From Streptomyces sp. PsTaAH-137 (GTDB taxonomy: Bacteria; Actinomycetota; Actinomycetes; Streptomycetales; Streptomycetaceae), in contig NZ_QLLY01000006.1 of NCBI RefSeq assembly GCF_003259365.1, positions 64,851 through 128,850 of the forward strand: a stretch of DNA of 64,000 bases. Reading direction: 5' to 3'. How positions within the stretch are numbered: position 1 is the stretch's first letter; the number at the start of each line of letters is the position of its first letter. The notes beneath the pieces were generated by a model that was given only the letters and a program-made list of their open reading frames with translations, did not search any database and was not told the DNA's origin. A program made the translations under genes and the position numbers. Of the stretch, positions 18,381-26,179 are shown one piece after another.

Positions 18381-18482
18381 CAGGTGACCAGGGCGGCGGG
18401 GTCCGCCGGTTCCGTGTCCCTCCTTGCACGGAGCCGGTGGGCCCCGCCCACCCGTCGCCCTCGGTACGGAAATGCCGCCTAA

Positions 18483-19004
<522 letters not shown>

Positions 19005-19023
19005 GGACAGCAGACACCGCCGC

Positions 19024-19060
19024 CCAATTCCGCGCGCCAATTTCCTGGGCGCGGAATTGG
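19024..19060 (+). terminator. Hairpin after the DUF6299-like gene
   Basis: CCAATTCCGCGC (19024-19035) pairs perfectly with GCGCGGAATTGG (19049-19060), giving a 12-bp stem and 13-base loop, 19 bases after the stop codon. Confidence 0.6.
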
Positions 19061-19187
19061 CCGACGCGGAAGTGAATACGCGGGCGTCGCCGCGCCTCCG
19101 GCGTGCCATGAATTCGGACGTCGGACGGCCGTCTCCGCGATCTTTAATGTCGCGGATCCCGAAAAGCCGCCGAGCGACCCGGCTTTC

Positions 19188-19480
19188 TCAACGGAACAGC
19201 TGCACGTACCCCTCGCGCAGCGGCCCGCCGACCAGTTCCAGAACCTCGGCCACGGCCGCCGCCAGCGGCTCAGGGTCTCCGCGTTCCGCGACGGTCCGGT
19301 GACCGTGGAGGAGGGCTTCCCCGAGCCGCGGATCGGCGGCGAGGAGCCGACGGGGCAGCCAGCGGCCGATTCCCGTCCAGGCGCCGAGGTGCGCCCTGTT
19401 CCGTAGACGAAGACCATCGTGCCGCGGCACAAAACCCTGTCCCGCCGTAGGACCTCCGGGACGTCGGCGAGCGTGTGCAC
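19188..19480 (-). pseudogene. Remnant of a decayed gene, interrupted by a frame change
   Basis: On the minus strand a plausible coding stretch starts at GTG 19480 (HTLADVPEVLRRDRVLCRG, then TMVFVYG) but must shift frame near 19405. It then continues as HLGAWTGIGRWLPRRLL through to GGPLREGYVQLFR, with a stop at 19188. Codon bias supports minus-strand coding on both sides of the shift. A stop lies just upstream of the GTG, so the 5' part of the parent gene is missing or lost. The parent is not identified; the C-terminal part vaguely recalls nucleotidyltransferase-like proteins. A sequencing error is the alternative. Confidence 0.45.
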
Positions 19481-19550
19481 GGTCCCGCCGACCCCGTTCA
19501 GGGGCGGGTTTCACCGTGTGCCCGCGACGATCACCGCGCAGACTGAACCC

Positions 19551-19769
19551 ATGCCGACCACAGCGCGCCGCCGAAACTGCCCCGAGTGCCGTCGCGACAT
19601 CGCCGTCGTCGCAGGCCGCTTCGCCCGCCACGATCCGCCCGGCGCACGCGACGCGGGCGAACTCGTCTCCTGCCCGGGCTCCCGCCGCCCGGCCCAGCTG
19701 GGAGCCGTGCAGGACGCCCTCGACGGGTACGTCGTCCCGCACGTGCCCGGGCAGATGCCGCTGTTCTGA
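19551..19769 (+). CDS. Small Cys/Arg-rich protein, unknown function
   Basis: The protein has 72 aa from the ATG at 19551. It carries CPECRRDIAVVAGRFARHDPP and a third Cys in LVSCPGSRR, suggesting a small metal-binding knuckle. The C-terminus ends in PGQMPLF. I recall similar unnamed proteins across Streptomyces, which supports it being real, but the function is unknown. The start is uncertain because no strong ribosome site is visible. Confidence 0.65.
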   Translation: MPTTARRRNCPECRRDIAVVAGRFARHDPPGARDAGELVSCPGSRRPAQLGAVQDALDGYVVPHVPGQMPLF

Positions 19770-19789
19770 GAACGACGGCGGTACGCGGA

Positions 19790-20446
19790 TCAGTTCCCGG
19801 CGACCGACTTCACCGCCACCGAGACCGGCGCCGATCCGGAGATCAGCTCCAGGGTCAGGCCGGCCGTGGCGGGCGTGTCCAGCAGCTCGGCCAGGACGGC
19901 GGCCACGTCGTCGCGCGGCACCGCTCCGCGCCCGGTCGACGCCTCCAGTCGTACGAGGCCCTTGCCCGCGTCGTTCGTCAGCGACCCGGGGCGCAGGATC
20001 GTCCAGTCCAGGCCCGTACGGCCGCGTACGGCGTCGTCGGCCGCGCCCTTGGCCCGCAGGTACGCGTCGAAGATCTCGTCGCCCTCGTGCGAGGCGTCCG
20101 CGCCCATCGACGACACGACGACGTACCGGCGCACCCCGGCCCGCTCCGCCGCGTCCGCGAACAGCACGGCGGCGTCCCGGTCCACGGTGTCCTTGCGTTC
20201 GACCGTGCTGCCCGGACCCGCGCCGGCGGCGAAGACGGCCGCGTCGGCGCCCTGCAGATGTGCCGCGACCTCCTCCACGGAAGCGGACTCCAGGTCGCAC
20301 AGCACCGGCTCCGCACCGGCCGCCCGCAGGTCGTCGCCCTGCTCGGCCTTGCGGATGATGCCCGCGACCTCGTTCCCGCGCGCGGCGAGCAGACGCTCCA
20401 GCCGCAGCGCGATCTGACCATGACCACCAGCGATGACAATGCGCAT
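19790..20446 (-). CDS. NAD(P)H-binding SDR-family protein (atypical SDR)
   Basis: The protein has 218 aa from the ATG at 20446 (longer N-termini are only extension). A Rossmann start MRIVIAGGHGQIALRLERLL contains the GGxGxxG dinucleotide site. YVVVSSMGADASHEG and LDWTILRPGSLTNDAG follow the pattern of atypical SDRs (NmrA-like, NAD(P)-binding). No canonical YxxxK catalytic pair is evident, as usual in this subgroup. It is a stand-alone minus-strand gene; the substrate is unknown. Confidence 0.85.
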   Translation of the reverse strand: MRIVIAGGHGQIALRLERLLAARGNEVAGIIRKAEQGDDLRAAGAEPVLCDLESASVEEVAAHLQGADAAVFAAGAGPGSTVERKDTVDRDAAVLFADAAERAGVRRYVVVSSMGADASHEGDEIFDAYLRAKGAADDAVRGRTGLDWTILRPGSLTNDAGKGLVRLEASTGRGAVPRDDVAAVLAELLDTPATAGLTLELISGSAPVSVAVKSVAGN

Positions 20447-20542
20447 GATTCCGACCGTACGCCGAGCTCGGGCGGTTGACCGTGCAACCACCTCGAAACG
20501 GGCGTCACGCGCGAGCAGTTGCCCAGGCGTAGGGAGCCCCGT

Positions 20543-21811
20543 CTACGCGGGCCCGCCGCCGTGCTTCGCCGCCCGCCCCTGCCGCGGCAGATCCAGGGCG
20601 ACCGCGGCCGCCGAGTCGCAGTACTCGCGCACCGCGCTGGTCCGGGCCACCACCCGCCCCCGGTGCACCACGATCCGGCTGTACGCGAGTGACAGCGCCC
20701 CCGCGAGCCGGTCGCCCCGCACGGCGAGCAGCTCGGCCGGGAACCCGGCCTCCACCCGCACCTCCGGCAGCCCGAGCGCCGCCCGCGCCGCCGAACTCAC
20801 CGCGTCGTACGCGTCCTCGGGCCGCAGCCCGTACCGCGAGGCCAGCAGATAGGCGGCCTCCAGCGGATCGCCCCGGCCCACCGGGTTCGACACGTCCCGC
20901 ATCGCCCCGCTGCCCGCGGCCACCCGCACGCCGGCCGCCCGCAGCAGCCGGACCGGCGCGACACCGCGCCCGTCCACCCCCGCGCAGCCGCCCTGCGGCA
21001 GACAGGCGACCGTCACCCCGGCCGCCGCTAGCCCGTCCACGGCCCGCCGCACGGCCTGCGCGGGCATCCGCGCCAGACCGCCGAGCGGGCCCACGACGAC
21101 CCCGGTGCGCAGCCCGCCCGCGACGGCAGCGAGCCGCCCGAGCCGCGCCGGGTCGGCGCCGTCCGTGTGCAGATCGACCGGGCAGCCGTGCTCGGCGGCG
21201 ACCTCCAGCACCGCTTCCACATAGCCGGTCGGGTCGGGGTCCAGGTCGGGGCAGCCGCCCACCACGGAGGCGCCCATCTTCAGCGCGTCGCGCAGCATCG
21301 CGAGCCCGTCCGCCCCCGCGACCCCGGTCAGCAGCCGGGGCATCGCCACCGTCCGCAGATCCGCGAGGCCCACCAGCGAACGTCGCGCCTGCAGCACGGC
21401 CTCCAGCGACCCGAGGCCCTCCATCTCGCCGAGCCGCACGTGCGAGCGGAGCGCGGTGGCCCCGTGCCCGAGTTGCAGCAGGGTCGCCTCGGTGGCCCGG
21501 CGCTGGACCTCCTCGGCGTCATGCGACACCGGGCCGTCGCCGTCCGCCGACAGGGCGGTGTCACCGTGCGCGTGCGGCTCCGCGGGCGCGGGCAGCAGCA
21601 GGTAACCGCTCAGGTCCACGCGTGAGCCGTGCCCGGTGAGGCTGCCGGCCGTGCCGACCGCCTCGATGCGCCCGCCGCCCAGCCGCACGTCCACGGTCCT
21701 GCCGTCGGTGAGCCGGGCGCCGCACAGCAACAGGCCGGAGCCGTCGGGCGCGTCGTCGGGGGAGCCTGGGGAGCCGGGCGCGGGCGGCTGCTGCGGTGGA
21801 CTGTCGGGCAT
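20543..21811 (-). CDS. Amidohydrolase-superfamily protein, cytosine deaminase-like but with eroded active site
   Basis: The protein has 422 aa from the ATG at 21811. A composite beta start (LLLCGARLTDGRTVDV, then SGYLLLPAPAEPHAHGD) and an ALRSHVRLGEMEGL segment follow the CodA-like amidohydrolase plan. The first metal motif reads PHAH, but the CodA HxDE motif appears as DLHTDGAD, the second metal His region reads VVVGPLGGL, and the GHDD motif appears as GSGAMRDVSNP. So several expected ligands and the catalytic Glu and Asp are missing. It may be a non-catalytic or differently tuned relative. Three 13-bp repeats lie just upstream. Confidence 0.7.
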   Translation of the reverse strand: MPDSPPQQPPAPGSPGSPDDAPDGSGLLLCGARLTDGRTVDVRLGGGRIEAVGTAGSLTGHGSRVDLSGYLLLPAPAEPHAHGDTALSADGDGPVSHDAEEVQRRATEATLLQLGHGATALRSHVRLGEMEGLGSLEAVLQARRSLVGLADLRTVAMPRLLTGVAGADGLAMLRDALKMGASVVGGCPDLDPDPTGYVEAVLEVAAEHGCPVDLHTDGADPARLGRLAAVAGGLRTGVVVGPLGGLARMPAQAVRRAVDGLAAAGVTVACLPQGGCAGVDGRGVAPVRLLRAAGVRVAAGSGAMRDVSNPVGRGDPLEAAYLLASRYGLRPEDAYDAVSSAARAALGLPEVRVEAGFPAELLAVRGDRLAGALSLAYSRIVVHRGRVVARTSAVREYCDSAAAVALDLPRQGRAAKHGGGPA

Positions 21812-21836
21812 CGCGCTCCAGAAAGCTCGGGAAGCT

Positions 21837-21875
21837 GGATCCCGGTACCGGATCCCAGTACCGGATCTCAGGAAC
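21837..21875. repeat. Three tandem 13-bp repeats upstream of the amidohydrolase
   Basis: The units are GGATCCCGGTACC, GGATCCCAGTACC and GGATCTCAGGAAC. The first two differ at one base; the third is diverged. They end 26 bp before the amidohydrolase start codon, in its leader or promoter. Confidence 0.6.
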
Positions 21876-22064
21876 AAGATCACGCGGAACGGGTCGAGCC
21901 TAGGACGGCGAGGGGCGCGCTTCGAGGAGCGCCGCAATAGTCGTACTGATGGGGTCTCAGGGGCCCGTGTGCCGCTCGGGACAGGGGCTCGTCCTTCCCG
22001 GTGGCCGGGCCCGCGAAACGGATTTGGGCGATCGGCGCGCAACCGTGTAATGTCTTCCTCGCTC

Positions 22065-22137
22065 GCCCCAATAGCTCAGTCGGTAGAGCGTCTCCATGGT
22101 AAGGAGAAGGTCTGCGGTTCGATTCCGCATTGGGGCT
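22065..22137 (+). tRNA. tRNA-Thr (GGT)
   Basis: This is a 73-nt cloverleaf. GCCCCAA (22065-22071) pairs with TTGGGGC (22130-22136), with discriminator T. The anticodon loop CATGGTAA carries GGT, and the T-arm is CGGTTCGATTCCG. No CCA is encoded. It is the first of a closely spaced pair and is followed by tRNA-Met after 34 bp. Confidence 0.96.
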
Positions 22138-22171
22138 CTGGTACACACACCGCTCGCGGTGCGCGTATCAA

Positions 22172-22244
22172 AGCGGTGTAGCTCAGTCGGTAGAGCAAGC
22201 GGCTCATAATCGCTGTGTCACCGGTTCAAGTCCGGTCACCGCTA
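22172..22244 (+). tRNA. tRNA-Met (CAT), elongator type
   Basis: This is a 73-nt cloverleaf. AGCGGTG (22172-22178) pairs with CACCGCT (22237-22243), with discriminator A. The anticodon CAT sits in CTCATAA. The A1-T72 pair and the lack of three G-C pairs in the anticodon stem speak against the initiator. A lysidine-modified tRNA-Ile cannot be excluded by sequence reading alone. It lies 92 bp before rpmG. Confidence 0.93.
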
Positions 22245-22336
22245 CTGACAGTAGCCGATTGTGGGGTCGGTCCTTCGATCGGCTACTCTTTTATGCGTTA
22301 TTCCAGTCCCATCCGTTCGTCAAGGAGTGCACTCAC

Positions 22337-22501
22337 GTGGCTGCCACCGACGTCCGCCCGAAGATCACGCTGGCCTGCGTGGAGTGCAAGGAGCGGAACT
22401 ACATCACCAAGAAGAACCGGCGTAACAACCCGGACCGTCTTGAGATGAAGAAGCACTGCCCGCGTTGCAACGCGCACACCGCGCACCGCGAAACGCGATA
22501 A
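22337..22501 (+). CDS. rpmG: 50S ribosomal protein L33
   Basis: The protein has 54 aa from the GTG at 22337, with AAGGAG 11 bases upstream. [20 protein letters not shown] and [15 protein letters not shown] show the L33 fold. Both CxxC pairs are present, so this is the zinc-binding (C+) form of the protein; Streptomyces commonly also has a Cys-free paralogue. It follows two tRNA genes and precedes the hydratase pair, the same order I recall from mycobacteria (rpmG2-hadABC). Confidence 0.95.
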   Translation: MAATDVRPKITLACVECKERNYITKKNRRNNPDRLEMKKHCPRCNAHTAHRETR

Positions 22502-22513
22502 ATCAGGTTCGCA

Positions 22514-22547
22514 CACGAGGCCGTCCCCGTCAGGGGGCGGCCTCGTG
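22514..22547 (+). terminator. Terminator hairpin after rpmG
   Basis: CACGAGGCCG (22514-22523) pairs with CGGCCTCGTG (22538-22547), and an inner CCCC/GGGG extends the stem. It begins 12 bases after the stop codon. Confidence 0.7.
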
Positions 22548-22599
22548 TCGTTGAATCACCCGTTTCCGCAGGTCCAGGAAGACAGGAGGTGCCGAGCCC

Positions 22600-23052
22600 A
22601 TGGCGCTCGACCAGTCCTTCGTGGGGCGGAGCTACCCGCCCACCGCCCCGTACGAAGTCGGCCGGGAGAAGATCCGCGAGTTCGCCGAGGCCGTGGGGGA
22701 CGCCAACCCCGCCTACGCCGACCGCGCGGCGGCCCAGGCGCTCGGCCACCCCGACGTGATCGCCCCGCCGACCTTTGTGTTTGCCATCACGTTCAAGGCC
22801 GCCGGCGATGTCGTCCACGACCCTGAGCTCGGGCTCGACTACAGCCGGGTGGTGCACGGCGACCAGAAGTTCGCCTACAGCCGTCCGGTGCGGGCCGGGG
22901 ACCTACTCTCCGTGACATCGACCATCGAGGCGATCAAGTCACTCGCGGGCAACGACATCATCGATGTGCGCGGTGAGGTGCACGACGAGAACGGTGAGCA
23001 CGTCGTCACCGCCTGGACCAAGCTCGTCTCGCGCGCCGCAGAGGGGGCCTGA
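22600..23052 (+). CDS. HadA-like MaoC-type dehydratase subunit
   Basis: The protein has 150 aa with a hotdog fold of the FAS1-like dehydratase group: FVGRSYPPTAPYEVGREKIR, AVGDANPAYAD, then YSRVVHGDQKFAYSRPVRAG. In mycobacteria the HadA subunit pairs with catalytic HadB to dehydrate 3-hydroxyacyl-ACP in FAS-II. This subunit lacks the D-x-N-x-x-H catalytic motif, as HadA does. It is two bases from its partner gene, so the pair is co-translated. Streptomyces makes no mycolates, so a general fatty acid role is more likely. Confidence 0.85.
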   Translation: MALDQSFVGRSYPPTAPYEVGREKIREFAEAVGDANPAYADRAAAQALGHPDVIAPPTFVFAITFKAAGDVVHDPELGLDYSRVVHGDQKFAYSRPVRAGDLLSVTSTIEAIKSLAGNDIIDVRGEVHDENGEHVVTAWTKLVSRAAEGA

Positions 23053-23054
23053 CC

Positions 23055-23483
23055 ATGGCTACGACCATCACGTACGCGGACGTCGAGGTCGGCGTCGAGC
23101 TGCCCGCGCAGACGTTCCCGGTGACGCGCGCCACGCTGGTGCAGTACGCCGGCGCCTCCGGTGACTTCAACCCGATCCACTGGAACGAGAAGTTCGCGGT
23201 CGAGGTCGGTCTGCCGGACGTCATCGCGCACGGCATGTTCACGATGGCCGAGGCGATCCGCGTGGTCACCGACTGGGTCGGGGACCCGGCCGCCGTCGTC
23301 GAGTACGGCGTGCGGTTTACCAAGCCGGTGATCGTGCCGAACGACGACAAGGGCGCCGAGATCGAGGTCAGCGCCAAGGTCGCGGCCAAGCTCGACGACA
23401 ACCGGGTCCGGGTCGACCTGGTCGCCACGAGCGCCGGGCAGAAGGTGCTCGGGATGTCCCGGGCGGTCGTTCAGCTGGTCTGA
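23055..23483 (+). CDS. HadB-like MaoC-type dehydratase, catalytic subunit
   Basis: The protein has 142 aa. GDFNPIHWNEKFA contains the hydratase-2 motif with catalytic Asp and His (DFNPIH), followed by GLPDVIAHGMFTMAEA, the MaoC signature. It dehydrates (or hydrates) 3-hydroxyacyl thioesters. The gene follows the HadA-like partner by two bases and ends before a perfect 11-bp hairpin. No third subunit (HadC) is present; the next gene is an unrelated TetR regulator. Confidence 0.88.
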   Translation: MATTITYADVEVGVELPAQTFPVTRATLVQYAGASGDFNPIHWNEKFAVEVGLPDVIAHGMFTMAEAIRVVTDWVGDPAAVVEYGVRFTKPVIVPNDDKGAEIEVSAKVAAKLDDNRVRVDLVATSAGQKVLGMSRAVVQLV

Positions 23484-23503
23484 TCGTGCCTGCGTAGGTG
23501 CAA

Positions 23504-23538
23504 GTAAGGGGCGCTCTCCATGGCGGGGCGCCCCTTAC
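23504..23538 (+). terminator. Terminator hairpin after the hydratase pair
   Basis: GTAAGGGGCGC (23504-23514) pairs perfectly with GCGCCCCTTAC (23528-23538), with a 13-base loop. It separates the hydratase pair from the TetR promoter. Confidence 0.7.
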
Positions 23539-23550
23539 GCGTACCCGGGG

Positions 23551-23580
23551 TTGACTTAGATAGTGATTGGCCACTAACTT
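23551..23580 (+). promoter_or_regulatory. TetR gene promoter with embedded operator-like site
   Basis: TTGACT (23551-23556) and TAACTT (23575-23580) are spaced by 18 bp. The predicted start, seven bases after the -10 box, coincides with the ATG at 23587, so the mRNA is probably leaderless. Between the boxes lies TAGTGATTGGCCACTAA (23561-23577), whose reverse complement matches a site before the downstream exporter at 13 of 17 positions. Confidence 0.65.
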
Positions 23581-23586
23581 ACTCGC

Positions 23587-24132
23587 ATGGTCAGGATGAG
23601 TGCGGAGGAGCGGCGCGAGAGCGTCATCCGCGCGGCGATCACCGAGTTCGCGCGGGGTGGGTACAACGGCACCTCGACCGAGGCGATCGCCAAGCGGGTG
23701 GGTGTCTCACAGCCGTACCTCTTCCGGCTCTTCCCGGGCAAGCGGGCGATCTTCCTCGCCGCGGCCCGGCGCTGCTGCGAGAGCACCACCGAGGTGTTCC
23801 GCAAAGCCGCCGAAGGGGTCGCTCCCGAGGAGGTCGAGGAGGTGCTGGGCGGCGCGTATCTGTCGCTCATCGCCGACGACCCGGACATGCTGCTCATGCA
23901 GATGCAGATCTACGTGGCCGTGGCCGCCGCCGAGGCGGCCGGTGACCCGGAGTTCGGCGAGGAGCTGCGCGGGGCGTGGACGGAGATGTACGACACGGTC
24001 CTGCTCGCCCTGGGGGCCGACACCGAGCAGACGACCCAGTTCCTCTCCTACGGAATGCTGATCAACGTCCTGGTCTCGATGGGCTTTCCGCCCGGGCACC
24101 GGGTCTGGACCGGCTGCGGCAAGCCGGAGTGA
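23587..24132 (+). CDS. TetR/AcrR-family transcriptional regulator
   Basis: The protein has 181 aa. The N-terminal helix-turn-helix is typical: RRESVIRAAITEFARGGYNG, then STEAIAKRVGVSQPYLFRLFPGKRAIF. The C-terminal ligand domain is variable and hydrophobic (DDPDMLLMQMQIYVAVAAAEA). ATG 23587 is chosen over 23596 because the promoter spacing puts the transcript start there. The next gene is a DHA2 exporter with the same operator-like sequence in front, so this protein probably represses itself and the exporter and responds to an exported toxic compound. Confidence 0.92.
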   Translation: MVRMSAEERRESVIRAAITEFARGGYNGTSTEAIAKRVGVSQPYLFRLFPGKRAIFLAAARRCCESTTEVFRKAAEGVAPEEVEEVLGGAYLSLIADDPDMLLMQMQIYVAVAAAEAAGDPEFGEELRGAWTEMYDTVLLALGADTEQTTQFLSYGMLINVLVSMGFPPGHRVWTGCGKPE

Positions 24133-24149
24133 GCGCGGCGAGTGCGGAA

Positions 24150-24167
24150 GGCCGCCTTTTTGCGGCC
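24150..24167 (+). terminator. Short terminator between tetR and exporter
   Basis: GGCCGC pairs with GCGGCC around a CTTTTT loop, 17 bases after the tetR stop. It implies the exporter has its own promoter. Confidence 0.5.
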
Positions 24168-24174
24168 ACCAAAG

Positions 24175-24191
24175 TTAGTCATCAATAACTA
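24175..24191 (+). promoter_or_regulatory. Operator-like site before the DHA2 exporter
   Basis: TTAGTCATCAATAACTA, with the next A, is an 18-bp dyad (TTAGT, eight bases, ACTAA). It matches the reverse complement of the site in the tetR promoter at 13 of 17 positions, including TTAGT, CAAT and ACTA blocks. It ends 36 bp before the exporter ATG. Confidence 0.6.
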
Positions 24192-24227
24192 ATCTTCGGA
24201 ACTCCAGCGGATCTTTCAGGGGGAAAG

Positions 24228-25661
24228 ATGTCCCAACCAACGGCACCGGAAGCATCGCGCGGGGGAGCGGTCTGGGCCCTCGTCATCACCAGCGTCGCCG
24301 GATTCATGGCGGCCCTCGACAATCTCGTCGTCACCACGGCCCTGCCGTCCATCCGCCAGGATCTCGGCGGCGCCCTCGACGACCTGGAGTGGACGGTCAG
24401 CGCGTACACGCTGACCTTCGCCGTGCTGCTGATGTTCGGCGCCGCGCTCGGCGACCGGTTCGGCCGCAGGCGGCTCTTCCTCATCGGCATCGTCATCTTC
24501 ACCGGAGCCTCGGCCGCCGCGGCGATGTCCACCGGGATCGACGCGCTGATCGCCGCCCGCGCGGTGCAGGGCGTCGGCGGCGCGATCATGATGCCGCTCA
24601 CCCTGACGCTGCTCAGCGCCGCCGTCCCGGCCGCCAAGCGCGGGATGGCGTTCGGCATCTGGGGCGCGGCGAACGGGCTCGCCGTCGCCTCCGGGCCGCT
24701 CATCGGCGGCACCCTCACCGAACACGTGTCCTGGCACTGGATCTTCTGGCTGAACGTCCCGGTGGGCCTCGCCCTGCTGCCCCTCGCGCGGCTGCGCCTC
24801 AAGGAGTCGCACGGCACCGGCGCCCCGCTCGACCTCACCGGCACCCTGCTCGCCAGCGGCGGCCTCTTCGGCATCGTCTACGGCCTGGTCCGCGCGCCCA
24901 TCGTCGGCTGGAGCGACACCGTCGTCCTCACCGGCCTGTTCGCGGGCGGCGCCCTCCTCGTCGGGTTCGTCCTCCACGGCATCCGCGCCGAGAACCCCAT
25001 GCTCCCCATGCGGCTCTTCCGTTCCCGCGCCTTCGCGGGGATCAACGCCGCGAGCATGCTGATGTTCCTCGGCATGTTCGGCTCGATCTTCCTGCTCAGC
25101 CAGTTCCTCCAGGGCGTCCTCGGCTACTCGCCCACCGAGGCGGGCCTGCGGATGCTGCCCTGGACCGGCATGCCGATGCTGGTCGCGCCGATCGCCGGGT
25201 ATCTCTCCGACCGGATCAGCGGCCGCACCATCGCCGCCGCCGGACTGTTCCTCCAGGCGCTCGGGCTCGCCTGGTTCGCCGCCGTGATCTCCGTGGACGT
25301 CTCGTACGCGGCCCAGTTGCCGGCCCTGATCGTCAGCGGCGTCGGCATGGCCCTGTACTTCGCCCCGGCCTCGAACCTGGTCATGGCCAGCGTCCGCCCC
25401 GAGGAGCAGGGCATCGCCTCCGGCTCCAACAACGCGCTGCGCGAGGTCGGCGGCGCGCTCGGTATCGCGATCATGGCGTCGATCTTCTCGGCGCAGGGCG
25501 GCTACGACTCCGCGAAGAGCTTCGTCGACGGCATCCAGCCCGCGCTGTGGGTGGGCGCCGCCCTGGTCGCCGTCGCGGGAGCCGCCGCCCTGGCCATCCC
25601 CGGCACCCGGCGCACGGCCGACGCGGCACTGGAGCCGGTCAAGGTCCTCGAGAACGCCTGA
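24228..25661 (+). CDS. MFS exporter, DHA2 (EmrB/QacA) family
   Basis: The protein has 477 aa with about 14 membrane helices. Motif A-like text GDRFGRRRLFLIG lies after helix 2, and the DHA2 signature FMAALDNLVVTTALPSI in helix 1 (with LDxxVVNxALP pattern). GIWGAANGLAVASGPLIGG is the antiporter motif C region. It probably exports hydrophobic drugs or metabolites by proton antiport. Adjacent TetR and a shared operator-like sequence indicate substrate-inducible control. Confidence 0.93.
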   Translation: MSQPTAPEASRGGAVWALVITSVAGFMAALDNLVVTTALPSIRQDLGGALDDLEWTVSAYTLTFAVLLMFGAALGDRFGRRRLFLIGIVIFTGASAAAAMSTGIDALIAARAVQGVGGAIMMPLTLTLLSAAVPAAKRGMAFGIWGAANGLAVASGPLIGGTLTEHVSWHWIFWLNVPVGLALLPLARLRLKESHGTGAPLDLTGTLLASGGLFGIVYGLVRAPIVGWSDTVVLTGLFAGGALLVGFVLHGIRAENPMLPMRLFRSRAFAGINAASMLMFLGMFGSIFLLSQFLQGVLGYSPTEAGLRMLPWTGMPMLVAPIAGYLSDRISGRTIAAAGLFLQALGLAWFAAVISVDVSYAAQLPALIVSGVGMALYFAPASNLVMASVRPEEQGIASGSNNALREVGGALGIAIMASIFSAQGGYDSAKSFVDGIQPALWVGAALVAVAGAAALAIPGTRRTADAALEPVKVLENA

Positions 25662-25739
25662 CAGCCCCACCTCGTACGGAACCGGTACGCGCCCGTAGCC
25701 CATGTCCGTAGTCGAAGTCCGTCGTCGAAGGAGCACGTC

Positions 25740-26120
25740 ATGCCGACCCTGCCCCGGACCACGCCGAACCCGCCGCCCGAGGGGGCCGAGGTGCTCGTCT
25801 TCGCCTCGCGCTTCGAGACCCGCACCCTGTGGGGCGCCCTGAAGTTCTTCGCCCGTACGCCCACCGTCTGGCGCCAGGTGGGGCGCGCCCCCGGCGCCTA
25901 CGGAGCCACCCTGAAGGCGGCGCCCCTCAAGCGGACCTTCTGGACGCTGTCCGCCTGGGAGTCGCGCGAGGCGCTGAAGGACTTCGCGGCCTCCGCACCG
26001 CACGGGCCCGCCGCCGGGGGCCTGCGCGGACAGATGAAGGACTCGGAGTTCCTCACCTGGAAGGCGCCCGCCGGCGACCTGCCCCTCGACTGGGAGGACG
26101 CCCTGCGGCGGTTCCGGTGA
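25740..26120 (+). CDS. DUF3291-like small alpha/beta protein
   Basis: The protein has 126 aa from an ATG with GAAGGAG eight bases upstream. EVLVFASRFETRTLWGALKFF and FWTLSAWESREALKDFAAS follow the dimeric alpha/beta-barrel plan shared by DUF3291 and antibiotic-biosynthesis-monooxygenase-like proteins. No cofactor motif is visible. Lying 78 bp after the exporter, it may be read from the same promoter. The family call is tentative. Confidence 0.7.
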   Translation: MPTLPRTTPNPPPEGAEVLVFASRFETRTLWGALKFFARTPTVWRQVGRAPGAYGATLKAAPLKRTFWTLSAWESREALKDFAASAPHGPAAGGLRGQMKDSEFLTWKAPAGDLPLDWEDALRRFR

Positions 26121-26134
26121 GACCCGGCAAGGAC

Positions 26135-26161
26135 ACGGCCCCGTCGGCGCGGCGGGGCCGT
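26135..26161 (+). terminator. Terminator hairpin after the DUF3291-like gene
   Basis: ACGGCCCCG (26135-26143) pairs with CGGGGCCGT (26153-26161), followed by TTCTCGT. It lies only 19 bases before the murB start, so it could also shape the murB leader. Confidence 0.6.
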
Positions 26162-26179
26162 TCTCGTACCCTGGAGCGC

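Noticed and set aside
22130..22501. Extended N-terminus for L33 running back over tRNA-Met
   Set aside because: The extension would translate the tRNA gene; the GTG at 22337 has its own ribosome site and gives the standard L33 length.
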